Part shown: piece by piece, positions 15,905 through 24,622 of the stretch | How positions within the stretch are numbered: the stretch's first letter is position 1 | Layout: the number at the start of each line of letters is the position of its first letter | Assembly (NCBI GenBank): GCA_963841415.1 | Contig: CAWJCN010000004.1 | Coordinates: forward strand, 1-64,000 | DNA length: 64,000 bases | Direction: 5' to 3' | DNA from: DASUAS01 sp963841415 | Lineage (GTDB): Bacteria > Actinomycetota > Acidimicrobiia > IMCC26256 > DASPTH01 | Notes under the pieces: model-generated | What the model was told of the DNA's origin: nothing | Databases searched by the model: none | The model's input: only the letters and a program-made list of their open reading frames with translations | Translations under genes and position numbers: made by a program

Positions 15905-18037
15905 GTGGCAGAGCAGCAGCGTCACCGGCTCGGGTTCGTCCTCACCGCGCTCCTCGTCGCGGTGGGCGTTGCCGTGTTCGTGGGCCTGCGAGCGACGGTG
16001 CGCGACCTTGACAACTCTCTCGATCACTTCTACGCGGAGACCCACTTCGCCGACCTGACCGTCGTCGGTGGCGACACCGACAACATCGCAACCGCGATCC
16101 GGCAGGTCGACGGCGTCGCGGCGGTGAACACGCGCGGCACGACGACGTTGTCGGTGTTCATCCGCAACGGCAAGACCAAGGTCCAGGGCACGATCGTCGG
16201 CGTCCCCGCCCGCGGTCCCACGATCAACGACCTGTCGATCACGGCCGGGCACGACTTCGCACGCGACACGGCCCGCACGGTCGCCGTCGTGGAGCAGCAC
16301 ACCGCCGACGATCTCGATGTCGGCCCCGGCGCGACGGTCGAAGCGCTCGGGATCGGCAACCCGGCACAGCTCGACGTCGTCGGCGTGGGACTTTCGCCCG
16401 AGTACCTGCTGCCCGCGCAGAGCCAACAACAGGTGGTGAGCACGCCCGGCAGCTTCGCGGTGCTGTTCGTGCCGGAGACCGTGGTCGAGTCGTTGGGCGG
16501 CGGTGCGACTGTGTCGCAGGTGCTCGTGCGTTACGACCCAGGCGTCGACCGCGTCGACCTCGACCGGCGACTCACCACGATCGCCAACAGCAAGGGTGCA
16601 CAGCTCGTCCAACCCCGACGGACGCAGCCGTCGAACGGCGTGATCGAGGAAGAGCTCACCGGCTTCCGCGAGGCGAGCATCGTGGTTCCCGCGATCGCGT
16701 TGCTCGTCGCGACGCTCGTCGGTGCGCTCGCGTGCGCACGCGTCGACGACCTGCGGCGCCGCCGCCGGGCGCTGGCGATCGCGGTCGGGGCGGCAGGAGT
16801 CGTCGGCGTGGTGTTGGGTCTCGCGGGCGCGGCCATCGGCGGGCCCGAGCTCGCGAAGTCCGTCTACCTGCCCGAGCACGTCGGCGCGAACAACGCGCTC
16901 GTCGCCCTGGTCGGCCTCGTGCTCGTGCTGCTCGTCGGTGCGTTCGCCCTCGGGCTCGGACGTCTTCTGCGCGTCGGTGGCGACGACGCGCTCGGCGCCG
17001 GCCCGGCCGTCGTCACCTCGATCGCGGCGGCAGCCGCCGTCATCTGCGTCGTCGCGCCCGGCGGCGTGGTCGACTCGGCAGCGGCGACGCTCGACGCGGC
17101 CGCCCGCCTCGAGCAGGTGAGCGCCCAGGTCGCCTTCGCCTCGCCGGTCAAGGCCGCACAACTCGACGCCTTGAAGTCAGTCGACGGGATCGCGGTGGCC
17201 GAACCGGTGCCATCGGCGAACGTGTTCGTACGGCACGCGACGCGCCACTACTCGACCTCGCTCGAAGCGTTCCCGATCGACACGACGCTCCAACAGTTCG
17301 AGGCACCGAACGGCAAGCGCATCCGCCTCCCCGATCGTGGGGCGCTGATCCCGCAGTCCCTCGGTCGCATCCTCGGTGCCGGCGAGGGCGACGAGATCGA
17401 GATCACGCTGCCGGGAGGTGGTGTCCCTGCGTTCACGGTGCCCGTCGCGGCGCTGACGTCGGACACGCTCGGCAACCTCGTGTTCCTGAGCAACGACGCG
17501 TTGCGCGCGGCGATGGGCCAGTACGCCGGTGCCTTCGCCGGCGGGCTCTTCAACACCGCGTCGATCCAGTTCGGACCCCATGCCGACCCCGCCCGCATCG
17601 CACGGCAGGTGCAGGCGAACCCGGCCATCGTCGTGTTCGTTCCGGTGGCTGCGAGCCTGAACACCGTCGACCAGGCGCGACCGATCTTCAAGGCTGTGAT
17701 CCAGGCGCTGCTCGCGATCGCCGCGGTCGTCACCGTTCTCGGACTCGCGAGCGCGGTGGTGCTCCACGCGCACACGCGCGCCCGGGTCGGGGGCTGGCGG
17801 GTGAGCGGCGAGGTGTTCGCCGCCGTGGTCGCGGGCATCGTGCTCGGTGCCCTGCTCGGCACCTACGCGGCCGACCGCCTTGTCGACGCGCTCGACACCG
17901 ACCTGATCCATCTCACCCGTCAGATCGACACGTCGACGTACGTGCTGGCGGCCGGGATGGTGCTGCTGGTGAGCGCGTTGACGCTCGCGGTCAGCTGGTG
18001 GACGCGTCGACGGACGCCGGCCGCAACGCCCGCCTGA
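15905..18037 (+). CDS. FtsX-like ABC transporter permease
   Basis: A 710-residue membrane protein of the FtsX/MacB permease type. An N-terminal helix (FVLTALLVAVGVAVFVGL) is followed by a large periplasmic-like domain, a central group of helices (about residues 250-400), a second extracytoplasmic domain and C-terminal helices. The arrangement is that of duplicated FtsX permeases such as those for lipoprotein or macrolide export. No ATPase is adjacent; the ATPase at 12176 has its own permease. The start GTG at 15905 is the first in frame. The gene's 3' end overlaps the convergent hydrolase by 47 bp. Confidence 0.75.
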   Translation: MAEQQRHRLGFVLTALLVAVGVAVFVGLRATVRDLDNSLDHFYAETHFADLTVVGGDTDNIATAIRQVDGVAAVNTRGTTTLSVFIRNGKTKVQGTIVGVPARGPTINDLSITAGHDFARDTARTVAVVEQHTADDLDVGPGATVEALGIGNPAQLDVVGVGLSPEYLLPAQSQQQVVSTPGSFAVLFVPETVVESLGGGATVSQVLVRYDPGVDRVDLDRRLTTIANSKGAQLVQPRRTQPSNGVIEEELTGFREASIVVPAIALLVATLVGALACARVDDLRRRRRALAIAVGAAGVVGVVLGLAGAAIGGPELAKSVYLPEHVGANNALVALVGLVLVLLVGAFALGLGRLLRVGGDDALGAGPAVVTSIAAAAAVICVVAPGGVVDSAAATLDAAARLEQVSAQVAFASPVKAAQLDALKSVDGIAVAEPVPSANVFVRHATRHYSTSLEAFPIDTTLQQFEAPNGKRIRLPDRGALIPQSLGRILGAGEGDEIEITLPGGGVPAFTVPVAALTSDTLGNLVFLSNDALRAAMGQYAGAFAGGLFNTASIQFGPHADPARIARQVQANPAIVVFVPVAASLNTVDQARPIFKAVIQALLAIAAVVTVLGLASAVVLHAHTRARVGGWRVSGEVFAAVVAGIVLGALLGTYAADRLVDALDTDLIHLTRQIDTSTYVLAAGMVLLVSALTLAVSWWTRRRTPAATPA

Positions 18038-18977
18038 GCCCGTCGGTGATGTCGCGCTGGCACGCCTTGGCGATGCCGGCATCCGGGCAGATCATCTCGA
18101 ACCCGTGCGGTGCACCCGGGTAGACGTGCAGCTCGGTCGGAATGCCGGCGGCAAGCAGTCGCGACGCGTACGTGATGTCCTCGTCGCGGAAGACGTCGAG
18201 CGAGCCCACCCCGATCCAAGCGGGCGGCAACCCGGCGACGTCGGCGACGCGCGCCGGCGCGGCGAAGGCCGGCACGTCGTCGCTGCCGAACCGCTCGCCG
18301 AGGTAGGCCCGCCACCCCAAGTCGTTGGCCGCTCGGCTCCACACCGGCGCACCTTGGATGCGGCTCGACGCGCTCGTGTTGCTGTCGTCGATCATGGGAT
18401 AGATGAGCAGCTGGTACGCGGGCGACACCTCGCCGCGGTCACGGGCGAGGATGGCCAGCCCGGCCGCGAGCCCGCCGCCCGCGCTGGCGCCGGCGATCGC
18501 GATGCGTGCCGGGTCGATGCCGAGCTCGTCCGCGTGCTGGGCCGCCCAGAGCAGGCCCGCGTAGCAGTCGTCGAGCGGCGCGGGATACGGGTCCTCGGGC
18601 GCGAGGCGGTACTCGATCGACACCGCGACGCAGTCGAACGCCTCGACCCATCGGTTGATGCGGGCGTCGACGGTGAGCCCCGAGCCGAACATGTATCCGC
18701 CGCCGTGGATCCAGTAGATGCACGGACGATCGGTGCCGTGGGTCGGCGGCGAGTAGACGCGCACCGTGGGGTCGTGACCGCTTGCGCCCGGCACCACCAC
18801 CTCGCGTGACACGGTGGTGGTCGGCGGCAGCTCCACCGCTGGCATGTTGGCCATCGCCTCGCGCATCGCGGGGAGGCTGTCGAACGTGAAGGTGCCGAAG
18901 TCGATCGCGCCGACGGGCGACGCAGCGAGCGCGATCGCGATCTCGGGATCGATGGTGGTGGCGACGTCCATCGTCAT
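17991..18977 (-). CDS. Alpha/beta hydrolase, hormone-sensitive lipase family
   Basis: A 328-residue esterase of the HSL family: oxyanion motif HGGGYMFG near residue 90, nucleophile GASAGGG, acidic residue in GSLDVFRDED, and histidine in GAPHGFEM. Such enzymes hydrolyse short acyl esters or act on lipid-like substrates. The ATG at 18977 (MTMDV) overlaps the stop of the upstream NTF2-like gene by four bases (ATGA), so the two are coupled. It is convergent with and overlaps the FtsX-like permease gene. Confidence 0.87.
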   Translation of the reverse strand: MTMDVATTIDPEIAIALAASPVGAIDFGTFTFDSLPAMREAMANMPAVELPPTTTVSREVVVPGASGHDPTVRVYSPPTHGTDRPCIYWIHGGGYMFGSGLTVDARINRWVEAFDCVAVSIEYRLAPEDPYPAPLDDCYAGLLWAAQHADELGIDPARIAIAGASAGGGLAAGLAILARDRGEVSPAYQLLIYPMIDDSNTSASSRIQGAPVWSRAANDLGWRAYLGERFGSDDVPAFAAPARVADVAGLPPAWIGVGSLDVFRDEDITYASRLLAAGIPTELHVYPGAPHGFEMICPDAGIAKACQRDITDGLRRALRPASVDASTS

Positions 18978-19348
18978 GAGAGTTGCGCTCCCACGGTCGG
19001 GTCGACGTACTCGTCGATGCGCTGGATGAGACCCTCTTCGGTGGTGGTGACGACGAGGCAGTTCTGCATCTCGAACGGGTTGCCGCTGTTGCGGACCGTG
19101 CCGCGGGTGACGAACTGGAGCACGAAGCCGCCGTCGATCGGTGCCAGCAGCACGTGCTCGTTCTCGAGCTCGTCGACCAATTGACCGAGCATGGCGATCG
19201 CGCCCATGTTCCCGCGGGCGTCGACCTCCTTGCGGTCGTGGTTGTGCCAGACGACAGCGCCCGGGGCGAGCACGCCCACGAACGCGTCGGCGTCCTTCCC
19301 TGTGATCGCGCTGTCGAACGCGGCCACCAGCTCGTCGGTGCTCGGCAT
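18974..19348 (-). CDS. NTF2/SnoaL-like protein
   Basis: A 124-residue protein with the cone-shaped NTF2-like pattern: TDELVAAFDSAITGKDADAF at the start, an aromatic-lined VVWHNHDRKEVDARGN segment and a C-terminal strand ending in IDEYVDPT. Family members are small enzymes (ketosteroid isomerase, limonene epoxide hydrolase) or ligand-binding domains. Overlap with the following hydrolase gene and proximity to the LLM oxidoreductase suggest a catabolic operon. Substrate unknown. Confidence 0.75.
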   Translation of the reverse strand: MPSTDELVAAFDSAITGKDADAFVGVLAPGAVVWHNHDRKEVDARGNMGAIAMLGQLVDELENEHVLLAPIDGGFVLQFVTRGTVRNSGNPFEMQNCLVVTTTEEGLIQRIDEYVDPTVGAQLS

Positions 19349-19384
19349 CGTGCTCCCCCCGTTGGCGGTTGGTGGTGGTCGGTG

Positions 19385-20263
19385 TCAGCGGATGTCGAGA
19401 CGCTCGGCGCACGCTGTCATCTCGTCCAGGAACTTGCCACGACGCGCGGCGTCGGGTCCACCTGCCATCCCGCTCCAGTCGTGCACCAGCACCAGCCGGT
19501 CGACTCCGAGGTCCTCGTAGCGACGGACCATGTCGGCGTCGACCGGGCCCGGGGGCGGGGTGATCGTGATCTCGAGCGGTCCGAGATCCGTGGGGCGGTC
19601 GACCTCGCCGGCGAGTCGGGCGAGCTCGGCGACGGCGGCTTCGGTGTGCTCGAGGTTCTGGAAGAACCCGTACCAGCCGTCGCAGCGGGCCACCGCGCGC
19701 CTGCGGGCGGCGGTCGACATGCCGCTCCCGAGGATCGGCGGCCCGCCGGCCCGATGTGGCCGCGGCCGGCTCTGGATGCCCCCGAACGAGGTGAACTCGC
19801 CCCGCAGCTCCGGCTGCTCGTCGCGCCACATGGTGCGGAGGGCGTCGATCCACTCGTCGGCGCGGCGGCCGCGCGTGTCGAACGGCACTCCGATCGCCTC
19901 GTACTCACCCGGCACGTACCCCACGCCCACGCCGACGAGCAGGCGGCCGCGCGACAGCACGTCGACGCTCGCCAGCTCCTTCGCCAGGATCAGTGGGTTG
20001 CGCAACGGCAGGATCACGATGCCGGTGCCGAGCAGGATGCGCGACGTCGTCGCCGCCGCGTACGCCAACACAGGAACCGGGTCCATCATCGACGCGTCGG
20101 GCGGCAGTGGCGACGGTGGCGCCTGCGGGTCGATGAGGACCGGGTGCTCTCCGACCCAGATCGACTCGAAGCCGAGCGACTCGGCGTGCTGCGCGACCGC
20201 GGCCACTCCGTCGGCGTCGGCGAGAAGCCCCGACCCGACACCGAACCAACCGACAGGGAGCAT
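19385..20263 (-). CDS. LLM-class F420-dependent oxidoreductase
   Basis: A 292-residue luciferase-like TIM barrel. Landmarks are GFESIWVGEHPV, RILLGTGIVILPLRNPL, LAKELASVDVLSRGRLLVGVGVGYVPGEYEA split over residues 90-125, and GGPPILGSG. These are typical of actinobacterial F420-dependent LLM enzymes. It oxidises or reduces an unknown substrate with coenzyme F420. It is the first or second gene of a minus-strand cluster with the NTF2-like and lipase-like genes, so it probably works in the same catabolic pathway. Confidence 0.83.
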   Translation of the reverse strand: MLPVGWFGVGSGLLADADGVAAVAQHAESLGFESIWVGEHPVLIDPQAPPSPLPPDASMMDPVPVLAYAAATTSRILLGTGIVILPLRNPLILAKELASVDVLSRGRLLVGVGVGYVPGEYEAIGVPFDTRGRRADEWIDALRTMWRDEQPELRGEFTSFGGIQSRPRPHRAGGPPILGSGMSTAARRRAVARCDGWYGFFQNLEHTEAAVAELARLAGEVDRPTDLGPLEITITPPPGPVDADMVRRYEDLGVDRLVLVHDWSGMAGGPDAARRGKFLDEMTACAERLDIR

Positions 20264-20266
20264 GCG

Positions 20267-20557
20267 TTATGCCGTGCGCAGCTTGCGGTCGCGCCGGGCT
20301 TGCGCGCTGCCGACGTGGGTCATGATGTCGACGGCGAACGCGAAGATCACGAGGAACCAACCGAAGCCGGTGACTCCCTTGATCGGTTCGTACGCGACAG
20401 CCCACGCGAGCGTCGTCCACGGCAGGAAGATGAAGCCGAGGAGCCCCCACCAGAACGAGTCGAAGGCGATGCTCATCCGGTCGGTGAACAGCCAGATGAG
20501 GAAGACGGCCAACCTCGGTGATACGAACGCCGCCAACGCCACGAGACAACCGCACAT
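20267..20557 (-). CDS. Small membrane protein, function unknown
   Basis: A 96-residue hydrophobic protein with about three membrane segments (LVALAAFVSPRLAVFLIWLF, FWWGLLGFIFLPWTTLAWAV, GFGWFLVIFAFAVDIMTHV) and a basic C-terminal tail. Similar small proteins occur widely in actinobacteria, but I cannot assign a function. The ATG at 20557 gives an N-terminus starting directly in a hydrophobic segment. It lies 3 bp before the LLM gene and may be cotranscribed with it. Confidence 0.6.
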   Translation of the reverse strand: MCGCLVALAAFVSPRLAVFLIWLFTDRMSIAFDSFWWGLLGFIFLPWTTLAWAVAYEPIKGVTGFGWFLVIFAFAVDIMTHVGSAQARRDRKLRTA

Positions 20558-20621
20558 GGCGATGGAGACTAAGCCACGCACCGGGAGGCGCGCTCGCCGA
20601 CGGGTGACGTACCGTCGTGAC

Positions 20622-21401
20622 ATGGAAGACGTGTTCGACCACACCGGTGAGGTCGCCGTGATCACCGGTGGTGGTACCGGGATCGGACGTGCAACGGCGC
20701 TGCTGTTCGCCTCCCACGGCGCCGATGTCGTGCTGGCCAGCCGCAAGGTCGAGAACCTGGAGACCGTCGCGGCCGAGGTCACCGCGGCAACCGGGCGCCG
20801 AGCCCACGTCGTCGCCACCGACGTCCGCGACAGCGAACAGTGCGAGGCGTTGATCGACGAGTCGCTGGCCGAGTTGGGCCGCGTCGACGTGCTCGTGAAC
20901 AACGCCGGTGGCAGTCACTCGTACGCGTTCGAGGACTGGACGCCGCAACGGTTCCAGAACATGGTCGACCTCAACCTCATGAGCGCGTTCGTGCTCTCGC
21001 ACCGCGTCGCGCCGCACATGGTCGAGCGCGGCAGCGGGTCGATCATCAACATCTCGTCGGGCGCGGCGGCGATGCCCCTTCCGATCCACACCGCGTACGG
21101 CGCCGCCAAGGCCGGCCTCGAGAACCTCACGCAGAACTTCGCTGCCGCGCTTGCGCCGCACGGCATCCGGGTGAACTGCGTGCGGGTAGGCGCGATCAAG
21201 TCGGAGGGGTTCCTCCGCGCGATGGACACCGCCGGCATCGACCCCGACGAGATGGGCGCGCAGGGCGCGGGCCTGGGTCGGGCCGGCGTGCCCGACGAGA
21301 TCGCGTGGCCGATCCTGTTCCTCGCGTCGGCCGCGTCGAGCTACGTGTCGGGCCAGATCCTCTACGTGGGGGGCGGCCCGAAGGACAACTCCCCCACCTG
21401 A
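20622..21401 (+). CDS. Short-chain dehydrogenase/reductase
   Basis: A 259-residue classical SDR: cofactor motif TGGGTGIG near residue 15, NNAGG, catalytic Ser in ISSGAA, and YGAAK with catalytic Tyr and Lys. C-terminal GGGPKDN follows. A basic residue after the second strand (SRKVEN) suggests NADP(H). TACCGT lies 6 nt before ATG 20622, so translation is probably leaderless. The stop overlaps the ATG of the following isomerase-like gene by one base (TGATG). Confidence 0.87.
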   Translation: MEDVFDHTGEVAVITGGGTGIGRATALLFASHGADVVLASRKVENLETVAAEVTAATGRRAHVVATDVRDSEQCEALIDESLAELGRVDVLVNNAGGSHSYAFEDWTPQRFQNMVDLNLMSAFVLSHRVAPHMVERGSGSIINISSGAAAMPLPIHTAYGAAKAGLENLTQNFAAALAPHGIRVNCVRVGAIKSEGFLRAMDTAGIDPDEMGAQGAGLGRAGVPDEIAWPILFLASAASSYVSGQILYVGGGPKDNSPT

Positions 21402-22054
21402 TGGCACGCACGGTGGGGATCGTGGCAGTCGCGTTCGGCGACGGGGACCTGCGGGAGCACGCCCGGCGTGCGGCCGAACTCGAGTTCGACCACATCGACG
21501 CCCACATCGGCGCCATCGGCCGGCTCGACGCCGACGAGCTCGCGTCGCTGGCGGTGCCCATCGCCGATCACATCAGCGGGTTCGACATCGCCGACGGCTG
21601 CACGGCGCTGGCGCCGTTCGAGCGCCGCGGCGAAGACAAGTTCGACGAGACCGTCGCGCTGTTCCGCTCCCACCCCGGCGCGCGGCTCGAGCCCGGACCG
21701 CGCACGAGCGGAGGAAGCATCGAGAAGGTCGAGGCGCTGGTCGCTGCGGTGCCCGGACTGCGCCTCACGCTCGACACCGGCCACGTCGCGACGTGGGGCG
21801 AGGACCCGGTGGCGCTCCTCCGCCACGCCGATCACGTGCAGCTCCGGCAGGCCGCCAAGCGGCAACCGCAGCTGCACCCCGACGAAGGTGGCGACGTCGA
21901 CTTCGCCGCGGTGCTCGCCGAGCTCGACCGGCTCGACTACCAAGGGCTCATGAGCATCGAGTACTTCGACCTCCGCGACATGGGCTGGCCGCTCGACGAC
22001 CCGGTCGGGTACTCGGTCGCGCTCGCAGCCCACGTCCGCGCACTGATGCACTGA
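21401..22054 (+). CDS. Sugar phosphate isomerase/epimerase-like TIM barrel
   Basis: A 217-residue protein with the AP endonuclease 2/xylose isomerase-like barrel pattern. Metal-ligand positions are suggested by LRLTLDTGHVATWGEDP and by SIEYFDLRDMGW near the C-terminus. It is shorter than typical isomerases (about 270 residues). Coupling to the SDR through TGATG suggests the two act on the same carbohydrate-like or hydroxylated substrate. Reaction unknown. Confidence 0.65.
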   Translation: MARTVGIVAVAFGDGDLREHARRAAELEFDHIDAHIGAIGRLDADELASLAVPIADHISGFDIADGCTALAPFERRGEDKFDETVALFRSHPGARLEPGPRTSGGSIEKVEALVAAVPGLRLTLDTGHVATWGEDPVALLRHADHVQLRQAAKRQPQLHPDEGGDVDFAAVLAELDRLDYQGLMSIEYFDLRDMGWPLDDPVGYSVALAAHVRALMH

Positions 22055-22153
22055 CGATGTCGTGACGCCGATCGGTCGGGGCGAGCCCGACTTCGTCGAG
22101 CGTTGCGAATGGAACACTCGTCGCGACCTGCTCGCCCATGGCGCCGTCGCTCG

Positions 22154-22204
22154 GATTCATTGGTGGATGGAACACGTCCAGCGTGTTCCACCGAACAATG
22201 AATC
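22154..22204. terminator. Large palindrome between convergent genes
   Basis: Outer arms GATTCATTG/CAATGAATC and inner arms TGGAACACG/CGTGTTCCA are each perfect 9-bp pairs, separated by symmetric 5-nt internal loops and a 5-nt apical loop. It lies between the convergent isomerase-like and SRPBCC genes and overlaps the SRPBCC stop codon. A bidirectional terminator is the simplest reading, though it lacks a U-tract and is unusually AT-rich for this genome. Confidence 0.55.
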
Positions 22205-22682
22205 AGCTGGGAGCGCCTGTCGCCACGTCGCTCAGCTGCGCGAGGCCCTTCTCGAAGTCGCGCCCGATCATCTTGTCCATGCTCATGAACACGCCCATGA
22301 AGCGCGTCATGAACGTCTTCGACCCGACCATGCGCCAGGTCACGTGGCACTCGCCGTCACGCTCGACCAACTCGAACGCGGTCGTGCTGCGCGACTTGAA
22401 CGGTTTGAGGAACTGGAGCGCGATCTGCACCGTCGACGGCTCCACCGCGTCGGTGATCTCCATCCGACCCGCGCCCGCCTTGCGGTCACCCACCCACTCG
22501 TAGACCGCGCCCGTCCCGGCGTCGGGCCCGGAGTACGTGCGGCCCAGACGCGGGTCGAGGTTCTCCCACGGCGACCACTCGCGCCAACGGTGGAAGTCGA
22601 CCAGCAGCCCGTACACCACGGCGCGCGGCGCCAGGATCGTGGCTTCACGCGTCACCTCGAACTCGCCCTTGCCCGCCATCAC
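22203..22682 (-). CDS. SRPBCC (START-like) family protein
   Basis: A 159-residue helix-grip protein: FEVTREATILAPRAVVYGLL, the conserved FHRWREWSPWENLDP segment, then VYEWVGDRKAGAGRMEITDA and TTAFELVERDGECHVTWRMV. Members bind hydrophobic ligands, or act as polyketide cyclases or aromatase-like proteins. No catalytic residues can be assigned. Start at ATG 22682 or 22679 (two consecutive ATGs). It is probably cotranscribed with the omega-amidase gene 12 bp upstream. Confidence 0.8.
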   Translation of the reverse strand: MMAGKGEFEVTREATILAPRAVVYGLLVDFHRWREWSPWENLDPRLGRTYSGPDAGTGAVYEWVGDRKAGAGRMEITDAVEPSTVQIALQFLKPFKSRSTTAFELVERDGECHVTWRMVGSKTFMTRFMGVFMSMDKMIGRDFEKGLAQLSDVATGAPS

Positions 22683-22694
22683 ACACCCTCCTCG

Positions 22695-23456
22695 TCAGCG
22701 GCGATCAGTCAGGAACGGGTACTTCGCCCTCACCTCGGCGACTTCCTCGGCGGTGACGTCGTGGAGGAGGATCTCCTCGCCGCCACCTTCCGACGCTTCG
22801 AGCGTGCGGCCGAACGGCAGCACGATCGCACTGTCACCCGCGTACTCGAGTCCTCCGCCACTCCCGATGCGGTTCACACCGACGACGAACGCCTGGTTCT
22901 CGATCGCCCGCGCCCGCAGCAGCGTGCGCCAATGGTCGCGACGCGGCGCCGGCCAGTTCGCGACGACCACGTAGCAGTCGGTGTCGTGCGCGACCGCCCA
23001 GAACTCGTCGGCGAAGCGCAGGTCGTAGCAGACGAACAGGCTGCAACGAACGCCCTCGATGTCGACGGTGACGCGCTGGTCTCCGGCTGCGTACTTCTCG
23101 TGCTCGCCGCCGTAGCTGAAGGGGTGGATCTTGCGGTAACGCGTCACCGCGCCGTCAGGAGCCGCGAGGACAAGCGTGTTCGACGGCTTCGTGTCGCCTG
23201 GCTGCACCTCGGGCGCTGACCCACACACCCACACGCGGCGTCGCGCCGCCTGCTCGACGAGGAACTGCGCGCTCGGGCCGTCGAACGGCTCGGCGATGCG
23301 TTCGGTGTCCATCGAGAAGCCGGTCGCGAACATCTCGGTGAGCACGACGAGTTGGGCGCGCTGCTGCGCGGCGTCGTCGATGAGGCCGTCGAGGTGCGCG
23401 AAGTTCGCGTCGCGATCCTCCCAGACGATGTCGTGCTGCACCGCCGCGACCCTCAT
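22695..23456 (-). CDS. Carbon-nitrogen hydrolase, omega-amidase-like
   Basis: A 253-residue nitrilase-superfamily enzyme with the E-K-C triad visible: Glu in VVLTEMFATGF, Lys in RYRKIHPFSYGGE and Cys in LFVCYDLRF. The FSYGGEHEKYAAG segment is typical of omega-amidase/YafV. It would hydrolyse alpha-keto-glutaramate or the analogous keto-succinamate. It overlaps by four bases (ATGA) the aminotransferase gene upstream, which would generate such amides. Confidence 0.85.
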   Translation of the reverse strand: MRVAAVQHDIVWEDRDANFAHLDGLIDDAAQQRAQLVVLTEMFATGFSMDTERIAEPFDGPSAQFLVEQAARRRVWVCGSAPEVQPGDTKPSNTLVLAAPDGAVTRYRKIHPFSYGGEHEKYAAGDQRVTVDIEGVRCSLFVCYDLRFADEFWAVAHDTDCYVVVANWPAPRRDHWRTLLRARAIENQAFVVGVNRIGSGGGLEYAGDSAIVLPFGRTLEASEGGGEEILLHDVTAEEVAEVRAKYPFLTDRR

Positions 23457-24616
23457 GTCGCCAACCGGTGCAGACGCGTGACCGCGTCGTCGATCACGTC
23501 GAGCCGCTTGCAACACGCGAACCGAACCAGCGGACCACCGGCTTCCTTGTCGTCGTAGAAGACGACGCTCGGCACGGCCACGACACCGCAGCGCTCCGGC
23601 AGGCTGCGGCAGAACGCCAACCCGTCGCGCTCGCCGATCGACGTGATGTCGACGGTGACGAAGTACGTCCCGGCCGACGGGAACACCGTGAGGCCGGCCG
23701 CATCCAGGCCCACGCGCAGGCGGTCGCGCTTCTCCTCCAGGTCCGCGGCCACGCGCCGGAACACCGAGCCCGGCAAGCCGAGCCCGGTCGCGACGCCGTA
23801 CTGGAACGGCCCGCCGTTCACGTAGGTGAGGAACTGCTTCACCGTCTTCACCGCGTCGACGAGGTCGGGCGCCGCGCACAGCCAGCCGATCTTCCACCCC
23901 GTGCACGAGAACGTCTTGCCCCCCGACGAGATGGTGACGGTGCGCTCGCGCATGCCGGCCATGCTCGCCAGCGGCACGTGACGACCCTCGAACACGAGGT
24001 GTTCGTACACCTCGTCGGTCACGGCAACGAGGTCGTGGTCCACGCACAGCCGAGCGATCAGCTCGAGCTCCTCGACACTGAACACCTTGCCGGTGGGGTT
24101 GTGCGGCGAGTTCAGCAACAGCACGCGGGTGCGTGGGGTGATCGCACGTTCGAGCGCGGCCGAGTCGAACGACCAGTCGGGCGTGCGAAGTTGCACGACA
24201 CGACGCTGCGCGCCCGCGAGCGCGATGCACGCGGCGTACGAGTCGTAGTAGGGCTCGAAGGTCACGACCTCGTCGCCCGCTTCGCACAACGCGAGCAACG
24301 TCGCTGCGATCGCCTCCGTGGCGCCGGCGGTGACGAGCACCTCGGTGTCGGGGTCGTAGATCAGGTCCCACCACTTCGCCTGGTGGGCGGAGATCGCGTG
24401 CCGCAACTCGGGGATGCCGATGCCGGGTGGATACTGGTTGCGGCCGTCGCGGATGGCGCCGACGGCGGCATCGAGCACCTCGACCGGACCGTCCTCGTCG
24501 GGGAACCCCTGACCCAGATTGATCGAGCCGGTGGCGACGGCGAGCGCCGACATCTCGGCGAAGATCGTCGTGCCGAAGCCCTGCATCCGCTCGACGAGGT
24601 ACGGGGAATCACCCAT
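23453..24616 (-). CDS. Class I/II aminotransferase (glutamine transaminase-like)
   Basis: A 387-residue PLP enzyme: INLGQGFPDEDGP at the N-terminus, LLNSPHNPTGKVFS, DEVYEHLVFEG, and the PLP lysine in SSGGKTFSCTGWKIGW. The pattern is that of the KAT/glutamine transaminase K/YbdL group. Coupling to an omega-amidase supports glutamine- or asparagine-dependent transamination, for example in methionine salvage, with the amidase pulling the reaction forward. The start ATG 24616 is followed by GDSPYLVERMQGFG, the usual N-terminus. Confidence 0.87.
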   Translation of the reverse strand: MGDSPYLVERMQGFGTTIFAEMSALAVATGSINLGQGFPDEDGPVEVLDAAVGAIRDGRNQYPPGIGIPELRHAISAHQAKWWDLIYDPDTEVLVTAGATEAIAATLLALCEAGDEVVTFEPYYDSYAACIALAGAQRRVVQLRTPDWSFDSAALERAITPRTRVLLLNSPHNPTGKVFSVEELELIARLCVDHDLVAVTDEVYEHLVFEGRHVPLASMAGMRERTVTISSGGKTFSCTGWKIGWLCAAPDLVDAVKTVKQFLTYVNGGPFQYGVATGLGLPGSVFRRVAADLEEKRDRLRVGLDAAGLTVFPSAGTYFVTVDITSIGERDGLAFCRSLPERCGVVAVPSVVFYDDKEAGGPLVRFACCKRLDVIDDAVTRLHRLAT

Positions 24617-24622
24617 GAGTCC

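Noticed and set aside
15905..18037. Cell division FtsX
   Set aside because: True FtsX is about 300 residues with four helices and lies beside ftsE; this protein is 710 residues with a duplicated permease arrangement.
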